The position numbers and the translations under genes are program-made. From Bdellovibrio sp. (GTDB taxonomy: Bacteria; Bdellovibrionota; Bacteriovoracia; Bacteriovoracales; Bacteriovoracaceae): DNA of 64,000 nt. Under the pieces are notes generated by a model. It saw nothing but the letters and a program-made list of their open reading frames with translations, was not told where the DNA came from and made no database searches. How positions within the stretch are numbered: position 1 is the stretch's first letter; every line of letters begins with the position of its first letter. Shown piece after piece: positions 18,859 to 27,511 of this stretch. The DNA lies in contig JACPIU010000015.1 in NCBI GenBank assembly GCA_016187935.1, forward strand, positions 20,323 through 84,322. Reading direction: 5' to 3'.

Positions 18859-20103
18859 ATGTTGTATCTCGCTGTCAAACAATTATTTGCCCGTAAAAAA
18901 CAAACCGCCCTCATTTTAATTGGGGTCAGTTTTGGCACCATGATCTATGTCCTCATTGCCGGTGTACAGTTGGGGCTACGCGAATATATCTCCGGGCAAT
19001 TGATGAACAATACTTCGCATGTTCGCATCTCAGGTTCTGATCGCACGATTGACGGCAAGGATCTCACCATGAGTTTTTTTCCCGGCCGCGACATCGTTCA
19101 TTGGTTGATCGCGCCCATGGGCAAAAGGGGAGCGGCCCGTCTTGAAAACTATTTGGGCCATGCTCACCGTTTGGAAAATGATCCGGATGTTTATAACTTT
19201 GCTCCTAAACTTACTATCCCGGTGTTAGTCACTCGTGCTGGATTGCGCGCCAATTCAGAGCTGATCGGAATTATTCCTTCCCGGCAGATGCAGGTCACGG
19301 CCCTGGCCGATTATATGCGAGAGGGAAAATTGCAAGATTTAGAATCGGCCGGAGGCCGTGTGGTCTTGGCGAGCGGGGTGGCGGAAAAATTAGGAGTGAC
19401 AGTGGGAGGGACAGTTTTGCTAACCTCGGGGCAAAATGAAGGACGTCCTTTTAAAGTCACTGGCATTATTCATTTGGGGAATCATAATTTTGACGATGTC
19501 GTTGCCTATGCCCATCTGCGGGATGTGCAGACTTTAGGCAAGGCGCATGGTCGAGTTTCTGAAATTTCAATCGCCCTGGTTGATTCTTCCATGGCGTATG
19601 CCAAGGCGGAAGCATGGTCGCTCTTAGGGCCGGACAAGGTGGAAGATTGGGAGCGCGCCAATGCTGCTTATATGCAAATCGTGAAAATCCAGGATATTGC
19701 CCGCTTTGTGATTACCGTTTCCATTTTGATAGTTGCCGCCTTCGGGATTTACAATATTTTAACCATTATGATTTCGCAAAAAAAACGGGAGATCGCGATT
19801 TTGCGCTCTATGGGATTTGGGGCCTGGGCGGTGTTTGAGCTGTTTTTTATTCAAGGCTTTGTGATTGGAGTTTTAGGTGGGCCGCTCGGACTCTTGATTG
19901 GCTACACCTTATGTAGAATTGTGGGAAATATTGATTTGGGATTTCAGATCGGACGAGGCAATCATCTGCTCATTTCCTATAATCCAGATATTTATTTTAC
20001 CGCATTGGGTTTTGCTCTCCTTTCCGGCGCCCTGGCCAGTATTTTACCTGCTGTGCAGGCCGGTCAAATGACTCCCATGGATATCATTAGGGAGGATCGA
20101 TGA
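18859..20103 (+). CDS. FtsX/MacB-type ABC permease
   Basis: 414 residues. One N-terminal membrane helix (about 17-38) is followed by a large periplasmic MacB-PCD domain (about 45-265) and three C-terminal helices with the FtsX core (NILTIMISQKKREIAILRSMGF, read in two parts here). The stop overlaps the ATPase start by 4 bp. Transporters of this type use mechanotransmission to move substrates such as lipoproteins or peptides across the envelope rather than classic import. Confidence 0.93.
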   Translation: MLYLAVKQLFARKKQTALILIGVSFGTMIYVLIAGVQLGLREYISGQLMNNTSHVRISGSDRTIDGKDLTMSFFPGRDIVHWLIAPMGKRGAARLENYLGHAHRLENDPDVYNFAPKLTIPVLVTRAGLRANSELIGIIPSRQMQVTALADYMREGKLQDLESAGGRVVLASGVAEKLGVTVGGTVLLTSGQNEGRPFKVTGIIHLGNHNFDDVVAYAHLRDVQTLGKAHGRVSEISIALVDSSMAYAKAEAWSLLGPDKVEDWERANAAYMQIVKIQDIARFVITVSILIVAAFGIYNILTIMISQKKREIAILRSMGFGAWAVFELFFIQGFVIGVLGGPLGLLIGYTLCRIVGNIDLGFQIGRGNHLLISYNPDIYFTALGFALLSGALASILPAVQAGQMTPMDIIREDR

Positions 20104-20768
20104 TCGAAGTTCTTAATGTGTGCAAAGATTTTGGTCATCCTCCCACTCGTGTTTTGAGCGGTATCAACTTGAGGATTGCTGACGGTGATTTTGTAAGTAT
20201 CCATGGCCGTTCGGGATCAGGGAAAAGTACTCTCCTTTATATCCTGAGCACGCTTGATCATCCTACTCAAGGCGAAGTGGTGTTTGATGGCAAGAAAGTG
20301 AAAGATATGAACGTGCGCGATCTCGATTGCCTTCGCAACACTCAAATAGGATTCATCTTTCAATTTCACTATCTTTTGCCGGAACTGACGGCCATCGAAA
20401 ATGTTCTCTTGCCGCCTCGGAAAAGCGGCCAGCAAGAGAAATTTCGCCACCGCGCCTATGAACTCATCACGCAATTTGGTTTGTCAGGACATGAGCATAA
20501 ATTCCCTGGCCAGCTCTCAGGGGGACAGCAACAGCGAGTGGCGATTGCCCGCGCTTTAATTATGAGGCCTAAATATCTCTTTGCGGATGAACCCACCGGG
20601 AATTTAGATTATCAAAATGGCTTAATGGTTTTGGATATCTTGAAGGAAGTTAATACTACTCAAGGGGCGACAGTAGTCTTAGTCACTCATGAACGTGATT
20701 TCTCGTCCATGGCCAAGCGTGAGGTGATTTTGAAGGATGGTTGCCAAACCTCGTTTCCTGGGCCTTAA
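20100..20768 (+). CDS. ABC transporter ATPase, LolD/MacB type
   Basis: 222 residues. Walker A is GRSGSGKST, the Q-loop lies in [14 protein letters not shown], the signature is [15 protein letters not shown], Walker B is [12 protein letters not shown], and the switch His is in LVTHE. This is the LolD/MacB/FtsE subfamily. It pairs with the FtsX-type permease whose stop it overlaps. No lolC/lolE pair is present, so a MacAB-like exporter or a single-permease Lol-like system are both possible. Confidence 0.95.
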   Translation: MIEVLNVCKDFGHPPTRVLSGINLRIADGDFVSIHGRSGSGKSTLLYILSTLDHPTQGEVVFDGKKVKDMNVRDLDCLRNTQIGFIFQFHYLLPELTAIENVLLPPRKSGQQEKFRHRAYELITQFGLSGHEHKFPGQLSGGQQQRVAIARALIMRPKYLFADEPTGNLDYQNGLMVLDILKEVNTTQGATVVLVTHERDFSSMAKREVILKDGCQTSFPGP

Positions 20769-20797
20769 TAAAGCACAAGAAAAATTACGGAGGTTCT

Positions 20798-21565
20798 ATG
20801 AGGCCTATCATATGGATAATATGTTCGTTTGCCACTTTTACAGCACTCAAAGCGGATGCGGCCCAAACCTACACTTACGTTTTAGATAACTTTCCTGTTT
20901 ATGCCAGTATGATCGTCAATGTCCAAGACCCTGCCCCAACTCCCTTTACGTTTGGTACCAGAATCGCCACTGTAAAAATGAGCGCAAGCTATTTGGGTAT
21001 GAGAGTGGGTGACCTGACAGAACTCACCGTGATCGACGACCACGGATTGCCACGCTTGGATTCTCGCTGCCGTTCTCCCAAGGATTCCCAGAGAAATTAC
21101 AACTGTTATTCCACTCGATTTGAAGAAGAGGAACTGTGGTTTAAAGGTTTTAATGGCACACGACCGCTTTTAGCGGAAAATATGACTGCGGGTGATGCTG
21201 GAGTTAAAGTTTTTAAACTTGCGGATATCTATGATTCACTTGGGGCCGAGTATTTTCAGATTCCAGAGTTACACAATGCCACATCGCTTTTTTTAATGCT
21301 CTTTCGTCCCGATTTCGGTTTGAATTATAATGGTCGAATTTTCTTTGCGAGCGGAAACGAGGAATTTTTTAAAATTCGCTTAAAGGTCACCAGCGCAAAC
21401 GCGAATACCTTGGATGTGAAATTAGAACCAATAAATAATCGTGGTACCAGTGATCAGTCCGGAGCGACCTTTCCTGGACGTATGATCTACGATACCAATC
21501 TAAAAAAGATTACTAAAATCTATATTACGGCCAAAAATAAAGAGTATATTTTAGTTGTCAGATAA
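20798..21565 (+). CDS. Exported protein of unknown function
   Basis: 255 residues. The signal peptide ends ADAAQ. ATG 20798 has GGAGG five bases upstream. The mature protein is beta-rich, with two cysteines around CRSPKDSQRNYNC that could form a disulfide. It lies 29 bp after the ABC ATPase gene on the same strand and may belong to the same transcript. That would make it a candidate partner or substrate of the exporter, by position only. A weak hairpin follows at 21557. Confidence 0.75.
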   Translation: MRPIIWIICSFATFTALKADAAQTYTYVLDNFPVYASMIVNVQDPAPTPFTFGTRIATVKMSASYLGMRVGDLTELTVIDDHGLPRLDSRCRSPKDSQRNYNCYSTRFEEEELWFKGFNGTRPLLAENMTAGDAGVKVFKLADIYDSLGAEYFQIPELHNATSLFLMLFRPDFGLNYNGRIFFASGNEEFFKIRLKVTSANANTLDVKLEPINNRGTSDQSGATFPGRMIYDTNLKKITKIYITAKNKEYILVVR

Positions 21566-21576
21566 TTATTTCTGAC
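21557..21576 (+). terminator. Weak hairpin at the end of the exporter run
   Basis: GTCAGA (21557-21562) pairs with TCTGAC (21571-21576) across the stop codon. It is AT-rich, short, and followed by A rather than T on this strand, so it is at best a weak terminator or an mRNA 3'-end stabiliser. Confidence 0.3.
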
Positions 21577-21623
21577 AAAAGTCATTTAATTTCCCAATCA
21601 AAATCGCATATAAAATTCTGACT

Positions 21624-21637
21624 TTGATCATGATATA
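21624..21637. promoter_or_regulatory. FNR/CRP-like half-conserved site upstream of the nitrate transporter
   Basis: TTGATCATGATATA matches the FNR consensus TTGAT-N4-ATCAA at 8 of 10 defined positions. It sits 84 bp upstream of the transporter start. Anaerobic control would suit a nitrate transporter. No good -10 box lies at the class II distance, so support is partial. Confidence 0.35.
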
Positions 21638-21650
21638 TGCTATTTTTTTA

Positions 21651-21672
21651 CAAAAACATGCCAAAAACATGC
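21651..21672. repeat. Tandem 11-bp direct repeat in the transporter leader
   Basis: CAAAAACATGC occurs twice head to tail (21651-21661, 21662-21672), between the FNR-like site and the start codon. It could bind a regulator in tandem. Confidence 0.6.
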
Positions 21673-21720
21673 TAATTCTCATTAAAATCGCTTGTAAGGC
21701 ATCTTGTGAAGAGGGAAGCC

Positions 21721-23427
21721 ATGTCCAATATGAAAACTTTTCTAAAGGCGGGGCATCCGCCAACTCTTTTCTCGGCATTTTTATACTTTGATTTTTGCTT
21801 TGCCATATGGGTCTTAAATGGCGCAATGGCACCATTCATTAGTGAGCAATTTCACCTCACGCCGGCACAGAAAGGTTTTATGATTTCAGTTCCCATTCTG
21901 GCCGGTGCCATTATGCGATTTCCTCTAGGAGTTCTGGCCCAATATATCGGACGTAAAAATGCCGCCTTGGTAGAAATGGGTATGATCTTATTGGCCATGG
22001 TCTATGGTTTCTTGATGGTTCCAACCTATAACAATGTTCTGGCAATGGGAGTTCTGCTCGGGATTGCGGGAGCGAGCTTTGGGGTGGCGCTCTCGCTGGG
22101 GTCTGGATGGTTTCCACCAAAATATAAAGGGCTGGCCATGGGTATTTCAGGTGCAGGAAACAGTGGCACGGTCTTGGCGGTTCTTCTGGCGCCTCCCCTG
22201 GCCACCAAATATGGCTGGCAAGCGGTTTATGGTTTTGGTGCCGTCTTTATGCTTGTTCCTATTTTAGTCATGATTTTCTTTGCCAAGGAACCACCGGATA
22301 TTGAACATCAGAGCTTGAAAGATCACCTCAAATGTCTGTGGGAAAAAGATGGCTGGGTTTTTAATCTGGTTTATATTATCACCTTTGGTGGTTTTATTGG
22401 CCTTTCTAACTTTCTTCCGACCTATTTTTATGATCAGTTTGGCGTAACCAAAATCGAAGCAGGTCAACTCACCATGCTTGCGGCACTGATGGGAAGTGGT
22501 ATTCGTATTCTCGGTGGTTATGTCTCGGACCGATTTGGAGGCATTACCACTCTCACCGCCATTTTTGGAGTGGTCATCGTGGGAGTGGTGTTAACGGGAA
22601 TGCAGAGTTCGGTCTACTTTGCCACAGGACTTTTCATGCTGTGTTTTGCCGCACTTGGTGCAGGCAACGGTGCGCTCTTTCAATTGGTCCCCTTGCGATG
22701 GCCGACCACGACAGCAGTAGCGGGAAGTATGATTGGCGAAATTGGCGCCCTCGGGGGAGGATTTATTCCCAATGCCATGGGGCAGTCGAAACAAATTACA
22801 GGAAGTTATTTTGGTGGATTTGTGGCCTTCGCGGCCCTGGCCTGTGTCGCCTTTGTTGTGTTGCGAGTGGCGCAAAAAAAATGGACCCAATCCTGGGTAG
22901 ACAAGGGCGGAAAGGTACGTGCCAAAGCTGATACTCAGGACATACAAATAGAGCTTCCGTCCGCCCACGACACGGCGACTTTTCCTGAAATTAAGAAGTC
23001 TATTATTCTCCCTGTCGGGAATTCCGAACTGGCCGAAAAGGCCGCTCGTGCGGCGGTTGAGATGAGTACTGCCCTGGGCGCCAAGGTGGTTCTGGTTTAT
23101 GTGGAGAGCGAATGGCAAAACAGCCAGGCCATGGCCACGAATTCGCTGGAATGGGACAAGGTGCGTGCCGGTCTGGTGTCTGAAGGCCAAACAATTTTAA
23201 ATAAGGAAAAAGAGCGTCTGAAGGCGCTTAAAGTAAAATATGTGGAAACCGAAATTCGCCATGGTGAATTCGGGCAAGAAGTGGCCAATTGCGCTTCTCA
23301 ACGTAATGCCTTGATGGTTATTCTGGCCAGTCAAAATGCCTCCCCGATAGGATCACTTTTGATGGGTAACAGAACATATAATTTATTTAAGGCAGCGACA
23401 GTTCCGGTCTTACGAATCGTGAGATAG
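21721..23427 (+). CDS. Nitrate/nitrite MFS transporter fused to a universal stress (Usp) domain
   Basis: 568 residues. Residues about 12-395 form a 12-helix MFS transporter of the NarK/NasA branch. The substrate arginines are present in AIMRFPLG (helix 2) and GIRILGGYVSDRFGG (helix 8), and Gly-rich nitrate-signature helices in between. After a linker of about 30 residues, a UspA-like domain (about 420-568) begins SIILPVGNSELAEKAA, contains VVLVYVES, and ends with the ATP-loop-like GSLLMGNRTYNLFKAATVPVLRI. ATG 21721 follows GAGGGA; a GTG at 21706 is also in frame. The Usp domain is cytosolic and may sense nucleotide or energy state, which is inference. Confidence 0.9.
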   Translation: MSNMKTFLKAGHPPTLFSAFLYFDFCFAIWVLNGAMAPFISEQFHLTPAQKGFMISVPILAGAIMRFPLGVLAQYIGRKNAALVEMGMILLAMVYGFLMVPTYNNVLAMGVLLGIAGASFGVALSLGSGWFPPKYKGLAMGISGAGNSGTVLAVLLAPPLATKYGWQAVYGFGAVFMLVPILVMIFFAKEPPDIEHQSLKDHLKCLWEKDGWVFNLVYIITFGGFIGLSNFLPTYFYDQFGVTKIEAGQLTMLAALMGSGIRILGGYVSDRFGGITTLTAIFGVVIVGVVLTGMQSSVYFATGLFMLCFAALGAGNGALFQLVPLRWPTTTAVAGSMIGEIGALGGGFIPNAMGQSKQITGSYFGGFVAFAALACVAFVVLRVAQKKWTQSWVDKGGKVRAKADTQDIQIELPSAHDTATFPEIKKSIILPVGNSELAEKAARAAVEMSTALGAKVVLVYVESEWQNSQAMATNSLEWDKVRAGLVSEGQTILNKEKERLKALKVKYVETEIRHGEFGQEVANCASQRNALMVILASQNASPIGSLLMGNRTYNLFKAATVPVLRIVR

Positions 23428-23510
23428 CCTGCGATAGATTCGAGACCAGGCAATATTGCTCAGTACATCCCATTTTCTATTTAAGCTACAATAACTGTGG
23501 AGGATAGAGA

Positions 23511-24245
23511 ATGTCGGAAAGACCAATTGATACACAAAAGTTCGATTTGAATGATCCTCTGGCAGGACTGGCACAAGAATATTTCAGCGGCCTTTCCCCG
23601 GAGATCGTTGCCAAGGCGCAGACTGCCTGTCTGGATGTTTGCCAGAATTTCAAAGGTAATGTTGATTTAAGCAAGGCAATTCTTCTGTGGTCCCAAGAAT
23701 CGCTCTATCATGAGATTGAACAAACTCGACTTGCCGCTTTTTATGCTGCCGCCCTCTCGCAAAAAATTGATTGGATGGGCGCCAAATCATTAGAGCGGTT
23801 ATTGATGGGGTGTTTCTTTAAAGATTTTGGGATGATGAAGCTCCCCGCGGTAATTCGCGGCAAGGCCCCTGCCAAAATGAATCCTGAGGAAGCGGCCCTT
23901 TATCAAAAACACCCAGAAGAAGGAGTTAATTTTTTATGCCAGCTTTCTTCTGTCGAAGAGGCGGTGAGACATGTGGTTTATCAGCATCATGAGTGTGTTG
24001 ATGGCTCTGGCTTTCCCAATCATCTAAGCAATATAAAATTATACCCCTTGGCCAAAGTGGTGGCCTTGGCGGATTTTTTCGCGACTTCGATAATCGAAGA
24101 CAAAATCTTACCTCTGGAAGCATTGAAACGTTTTATGTCAAATAGAGCTGCGCTGGCGAAATATGATCCTGATATTATTCGTTCTCTGGTAAAGGTATTC
24201 ATAAAAAATGGTGAAAGTAAAAAAAATGAGGGAGCAAGAAAGTGA
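23511..24245 (+). CDS. Degenerate HD-GYP-like protein
   Basis: 244 residues. The C-terminal two-thirds aligns by motif order with the HD-GYP domain. The metal-binding HDxGK is FKDFGMMKLP (Lys104-Asp105), so the first His is lost. KHPEEG (133-138), YQHHE (157-161) and GSGFP (165-169, in place of GYP) remain. Loss of the HD histidine argues against cyclic-di-GMP phosphodiesterase activity and for a binding or scaffold role. Strong GGAGG upstream of the ATG. Its stop overlaps the next gene, a receiver protein, as GTGA, so the two are made together. Confidence 0.83.
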   Translation: MSERPIDTQKFDLNDPLAGLAQEYFSGLSPEIVAKAQTACLDVCQNFKGNVDLSKAILLWSQESLYHEIEQTRLAAFYAAALSQKIDWMGAKSLERLLMGCFFKDFGMMKLPAVIRGKAPAKMNPEEAALYQKHPEEGVNFLCQLSSVEEAVRHVVYQHHECVDGSGFPNHLSNIKLYPLAKVVALADFFATSIIEDKILPLEALKRFMSNRAALAKYDPDIIRSLVKVFIKNGESKKNEGARK

Positions 24246-24685
24246 AGCAGGGTAGTTTGTTGGTCATCGATGATGAAGTGCAAATTCTTGATGGGCTAAG
24301 CATGTTTCTTGAGGATGTTGCGGAAAAGATCATTGTGGTTGACAGTGGGATAAAGGCCCTGGAAGTTTTAAAACATCAGCAAGTCGATTGTATTGTTTGT
24401 GATGTAAAAATGCCGGGAATGGATGGTCTCGAGGTCATTAAAGAGGTCAGAGCGCTTGGACTTGAAACTCCCTTTATTTTTTTCACCGCTTTTGGGTCAG
24501 AGAAAACTATAATGGAGGCGGTAAAATATGGTGCCTTTGATTTTATCAGCAAGCCAAAGTTTGAGGCCCTGTTAGAGATTGTCTCCCATGGTCTCAAGGC
24601 CGGCATCAAGATGAGATGTGAAAAAACAATATCAACCGATGAGGTCATAAAAGAATATCAGGAATTGATCCGCATAAATAAATAA
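24242..24685 (+). CDS. Single-domain response regulator
   Basis: 147 residues. A complete CheY-like receiver: acidic pair Asp10-Asp11, phospho-acceptor Asp54 in VCDVKMPGMDG, Thr82, and Lys104 in SKP. After the receiver only a short helical tail of about 35 residues remains, with no DNA-binding domain. It starts at GTG 24242 overlapping the stop of the degenerate HD-GYP gene. Physical partnership between the two products is the natural inference. A terminator follows directly. Confidence 0.93.
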   Translation: MKQGSLLVIDDEVQILDGLSMFLEDVAEKIIVVDSGIKALEVLKHQQVDCIVCDVKMPGMDGLEVIKEVRALGLETPFIFFTAFGSEKTIMEAVKYGAFDFISKPKFEALLEIVSHGLKAGIKMRCEKTISTDEVIKEYQELIRINK

Positions 24686-24714
24686 GGCCTCCAAACGGAG
24701 GCCCTATTTATTTT
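24680..24714. terminator. Bidirectional terminator between response regulator and outer-membrane gene
   Basis: GGCCTCC (24686-24692) pairs with GGAGGCC (24697-24703) around AAAC. The flanking AATA and TATTT extend the stem and give short U-tracts in both directions. It serves the two convergent genes. Confidence 0.75.
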
Positions 24715-24730
24715 CAGCTATTAAGTGAAT

Positions 24731-26023
24731 CTAGAAAAAGAAGCGAAGATCAGCAGAGTAAATTTCACTCACTTTTACGCCGTCAACTTGCGTAGCGAGA
24801 GGGGTTTTGGCCATGACTTCAAGATGCATAAGCCATAATTTGAATCGTGTGGCAAAAGTGAAATGCTCTTTATCTGCCATCGTGCGAAGGGTGATACCAA
24901 GGCGATCACCCCAAACATGGGCGCCCCAATCTGCGCCAAAATAATAAGCATCGCCAAAACCATAGCCAGAACGGGCATGAGTTCCAAGAAAAGGTTGTGC
25001 CGAGAAAATCCAGAGTCGATAATTGGCTTGACCATGCAGTCGTATTAATGGATCGGTGCCATACACAGGTTTGGTTGTTTCGCTTTTGACCTCAGCAATT
25101 TTGACCTCCTCCAATGCGGCAAAGACCGAGTAATTACTATTTTTATATCCCAGCTTATAGTCAAATACAGCGTTCACCTGAGTGTTAGGTTCCCCAATGT
25201 CGATGTCACCGCCACCGGCTATCATAAGAGTTGCGTCCAATTTTTTGCGAAGGTCGGCACGGCCAAGGGCGAGCAAGGAGAATTGTCCAAACCAGTGTTC
25301 ATCTTTGGTATAGTCCATCACCATGCCTGCTTTAGCGTCGATTTTGATATAGTTATCGAACACGGGAAGATTGGATGAAGAGGCCACGATGCTATTTAAA
25401 TAAGGGATTTTTGTAATGCCATAGGTGGACTTGACTAAATCGGCCTGCAGCTGAGTAATACTACCGTTGTTCACACAAAAGGCCAAAATATCATCACCGT
25501 CATTCAGAGGTGGTTGGGTAGGGTTACACGCAATCAAAGCTGTCCTGAGTTCGGCCGGAATTTGATCCAGGTTATTGACCAAACTGGTATAGGTCACGTT
25601 TTCACTTTTTACGTTAATAAGTGCTGCTAGCCCAGCATCCAGACGTAAATTCGGGCGCCAACGAATACCGAAAGCGGAAAAGCTAAAGATAGGCATTCCA
25701 AGGCCTAGACGTAATCGCAGATATTTTTCAGTATTATAATGCTTGGCCAGAATGGCATCGGCCTGATTGACTTGCTCTTGCGTCGTTCCTGTCAATGAGC
25801 CAATTTTATCCACATCATCCAACAACGATTGCGTATCCGAATTGGCCGCGGCCGTGATGTCTAATAGGAAGTCATGTCCAAAAGGTCTGAGCATGTCTTG
25901 AGTTTTAAAACGATCATCCATCAATTTCATACGTTTCACTAAGTCATAGGCCTGTGCTTGTGTGGTAAAAAGGCCAATAATGGCCAGTAGACCGATCAGG
26001 CCTGTCTTCTTGATTCCCTTCAT
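24731..26023 (-). CDS. Outer-membrane beta-barrel protein
   Basis: 430 residues. A signal peptide ends AQAY. The protein has alternating amphipathic strands and ends in DLRFFF, the C-terminal Phe used by the BAM complex to recognise barrel proteins. An N-terminal helical stretch of about 90 residues comes before the first strands, and an extracellular-type loop holds a Cys pair (ACNPTQPP and AFCVNN). No specific porin family recognised. The ATG has GGATAGGG upstream. It is divergent from the rmuC-like gene. Confidence 0.85.
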   Translation of the reverse strand: MKGIKKTGLIGLLAIIGLFTTQAQAYDLVKRMKLMDDRFKTQDMLRPFGHDFLLDITAAANSDTQSLLDDVDKIGSLTGTTQEQVNQADAILAKHYNTEKYLRLRLGLGMPIFSFSAFGIRWRPNLRLDAGLAALINVKSENVTYTSLVNNLDQIPAELRTALIACNPTQPPLNDGDDILAFCVNNGSITQLQADLVKSTYGITKIPYLNSIVASSSNLPVFDNYIKIDAKAGMVMDYTKDEHWFGQFSLLALGRADLRKKLDATLMIAGGGDIDIGEPNTQVNAVFDYKLGYKNSNYSVFAALEEVKIAEVKSETTKPVYGTDPLIRLHGQANYRLWIFSAQPFLGTHARSGYGFGDAYYFGADWGAHVWGDRLGITLRTMADKEHFTFATRFKLWLMHLEVMAKTPLATQVDGVKVSEIYSADLRFFF

Positions 26024-26156
26024 GGTTCCCTATCCTTGGTGTGAGGTTTAAACTTTCTTGAGCTGTCGTGAAGATTAGGATAAGAGATTACGAACTTTTT
26101 TAAAATTAAAATTTTTTTAACATAGTTTTTTGGTCGGAAATTTATCGGGGGCGACA

Positions 26157-27368
26157 ATGTGGGGAGTTGAGGTTGGTGTCTTGTTGGGTGGACTGGCACT
26201 GGGTTTGGCCTTGGGATGGTTCGTGCGTCATAAAAATGCCGAAAAGGAAAAAGCGCAATTACAGCAAAAAATGCTCGAGGTAGAGAAAGTCCGAATCGGT
26301 CTTGAGCATGACCTTAAAAATATCAAAGAATCGCAGGGGGAAAAAGAACGCCTGAGTCAGTTGCACTTTGAACAACTGGCGCACAAGATTTTCGAAGACA
26401 AGCAAAAATCCTTCCAGGAAATGTCCACCAGGGGATTGCAAGGGCTGCTCAATCCTTTTAAAGATCGCTTGGCAGAACTGCAAAAGAAGGTGGAAGAGAC
26501 CTATGAGAAAGAGGGGCGGGAAGTTTTCTCTCTGCGCCAGGAAATCCTGCGCATGATGGAGATGGGGCGCAAGATGGAGAATGAGACAAAAAATCTCACC
26601 ATGGCGTTAAAAGGAGATGTCAAGGCCCAAGGAAATTGGGGTGAATTAGTTTTGGAAAAAATCCTTGAGCATTCAGGTTTAAGATCGGGTGAGGAATATA
26701 TTGCTCAGGCCGAAGGGATGAACTTAAAAAGTGAGGATGGACGCGCACTGCGACCCGACGTCATCATTAAATTGCCCGAGGGGAAAAATCTGGTCATTGA
26801 TTCCAAAGTCTCGTTGGTGTCCTATGATCGTTTGATTGCCGCCACGACTGAGGAAGAACGAAACAAGCATAAGCGGGATTTTCTGGTTTCGGTTAAGGGC
26901 CATATTGAAATATTGGCAGGCAAAAACTATCAGGCCATTGAAGGGTTAACAACGCCGGATTTCGTGCTCATGTTTGCTCCTATCGAAGGTGCCTTATCCA
27001 TGATTTTAGAAGGTGAAAAAGATCTCTTCACTTATGGTTGGGATCGCAAAATTATTTTGGTTGGACCCACTACACTCCTGGCAACTCTAAGAACCGTGAC
27101 GGCCATTTGGAAACAAGAGCGGCAACACAAGAATGCCCTTCAGATCGCCGAGGTCGGTGGGCGGCTTTATGATAAGTTTGCCTCTTTTGTGGATGACTTC
27201 GATAGAATGGGTAAGTACATCAAAGATTTGCAAACACAGCATGATACAGTGACAGGAAAACTTAAACACGGGCGCGGTAATCTGATGGTCTCGGTTGAGA
27301 AATTGCGTGAGTTGGGGGTTAAGTCCACCAAGGTCCTTAAAGATGTAAGTGGTGAAGAATTGTCTTAG
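26157..27368 (+). CDS. rmuC: DNA recombination protein RmuC
   Basis: 403 residues. A membrane anchor (about 5-22) is followed by a long coiled coil (about 27-150) and the RmuC nuclease-like domain, with WGELVLEKILEHSGLR, DVIIKLPEGKNLVIDSKVSL and FVLMFAPIEGA. These are the hallmarks of the family, which has a PD-(D/E)xK-like core (D and the DSK motif). RmuC limits inversions at short inverted repeats. I place the start at ATG 26157 after GGGGG; TTG 26130 is an alternative. Confidence 0.93.
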   Translation: MWGVEVGVLLGGLALGLALGWFVRHKNAEKEKAQLQQKMLEVEKVRIGLEHDLKNIKESQGEKERLSQLHFEQLAHKIFEDKQKSFQEMSTRGLQGLLNPFKDRLAELQKKVEETYEKEGREVFSLRQEILRMMEMGRKMENETKNLTMALKGDVKAQGNWGELVLEKILEHSGLRSGEEYIAQAEGMNLKSEDGRALRPDVIIKLPEGKNLVIDSKVSLVSYDRLIAATTEEERNKHKRDFLVSVKGHIEILAGKNYQAIEGLTTPDFVLMFAPIEGALSMILEGEKDLFTYGWDRKIILVGPTTLLATLRTVTAIWKQERQHKNALQIAEVGGRLYDKFASFVDDFDRMGKYIKDLQTQHDTVTGKLKHGRGNLMVSVEKLRELGVKSTKVLKDVSGEELS

Positions 27369-27401
27369 AATCAATAAGCAAAATAGGCCAGTCGCTGCGC
27401 T

Positions 27402-27421
27402 TTGGAAGGATCATGATCCAA
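27402..27421. other. Palindrome between rmuC and the phosphatase gene
   Basis: GGATCATGATCC (27407-27418 or so) is a perfect 12-bp palindrome inside a wider imperfect TTGGA/TCCAA pairing at 27402-27421. It has no T-tract, so it is not a clear terminator. It could be a protein-binding site. Confidence 0.3.
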
Positions 27422-27511
27422 GACCTACGAGCATGATAGGAAAGTTCTTGGAAAAATGCCGTAGTTGTGTAAATATTCCGCAGCAATTTCAAGCTCAGCG
27501 GAGAATAGATA

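Noticed and set aside
22591..23190. 199-residue minus-strand frame inside the nitrate transporter gene
   Set aside because: It is antisense to a well-supported MFS-Usp frame and has no motifs.
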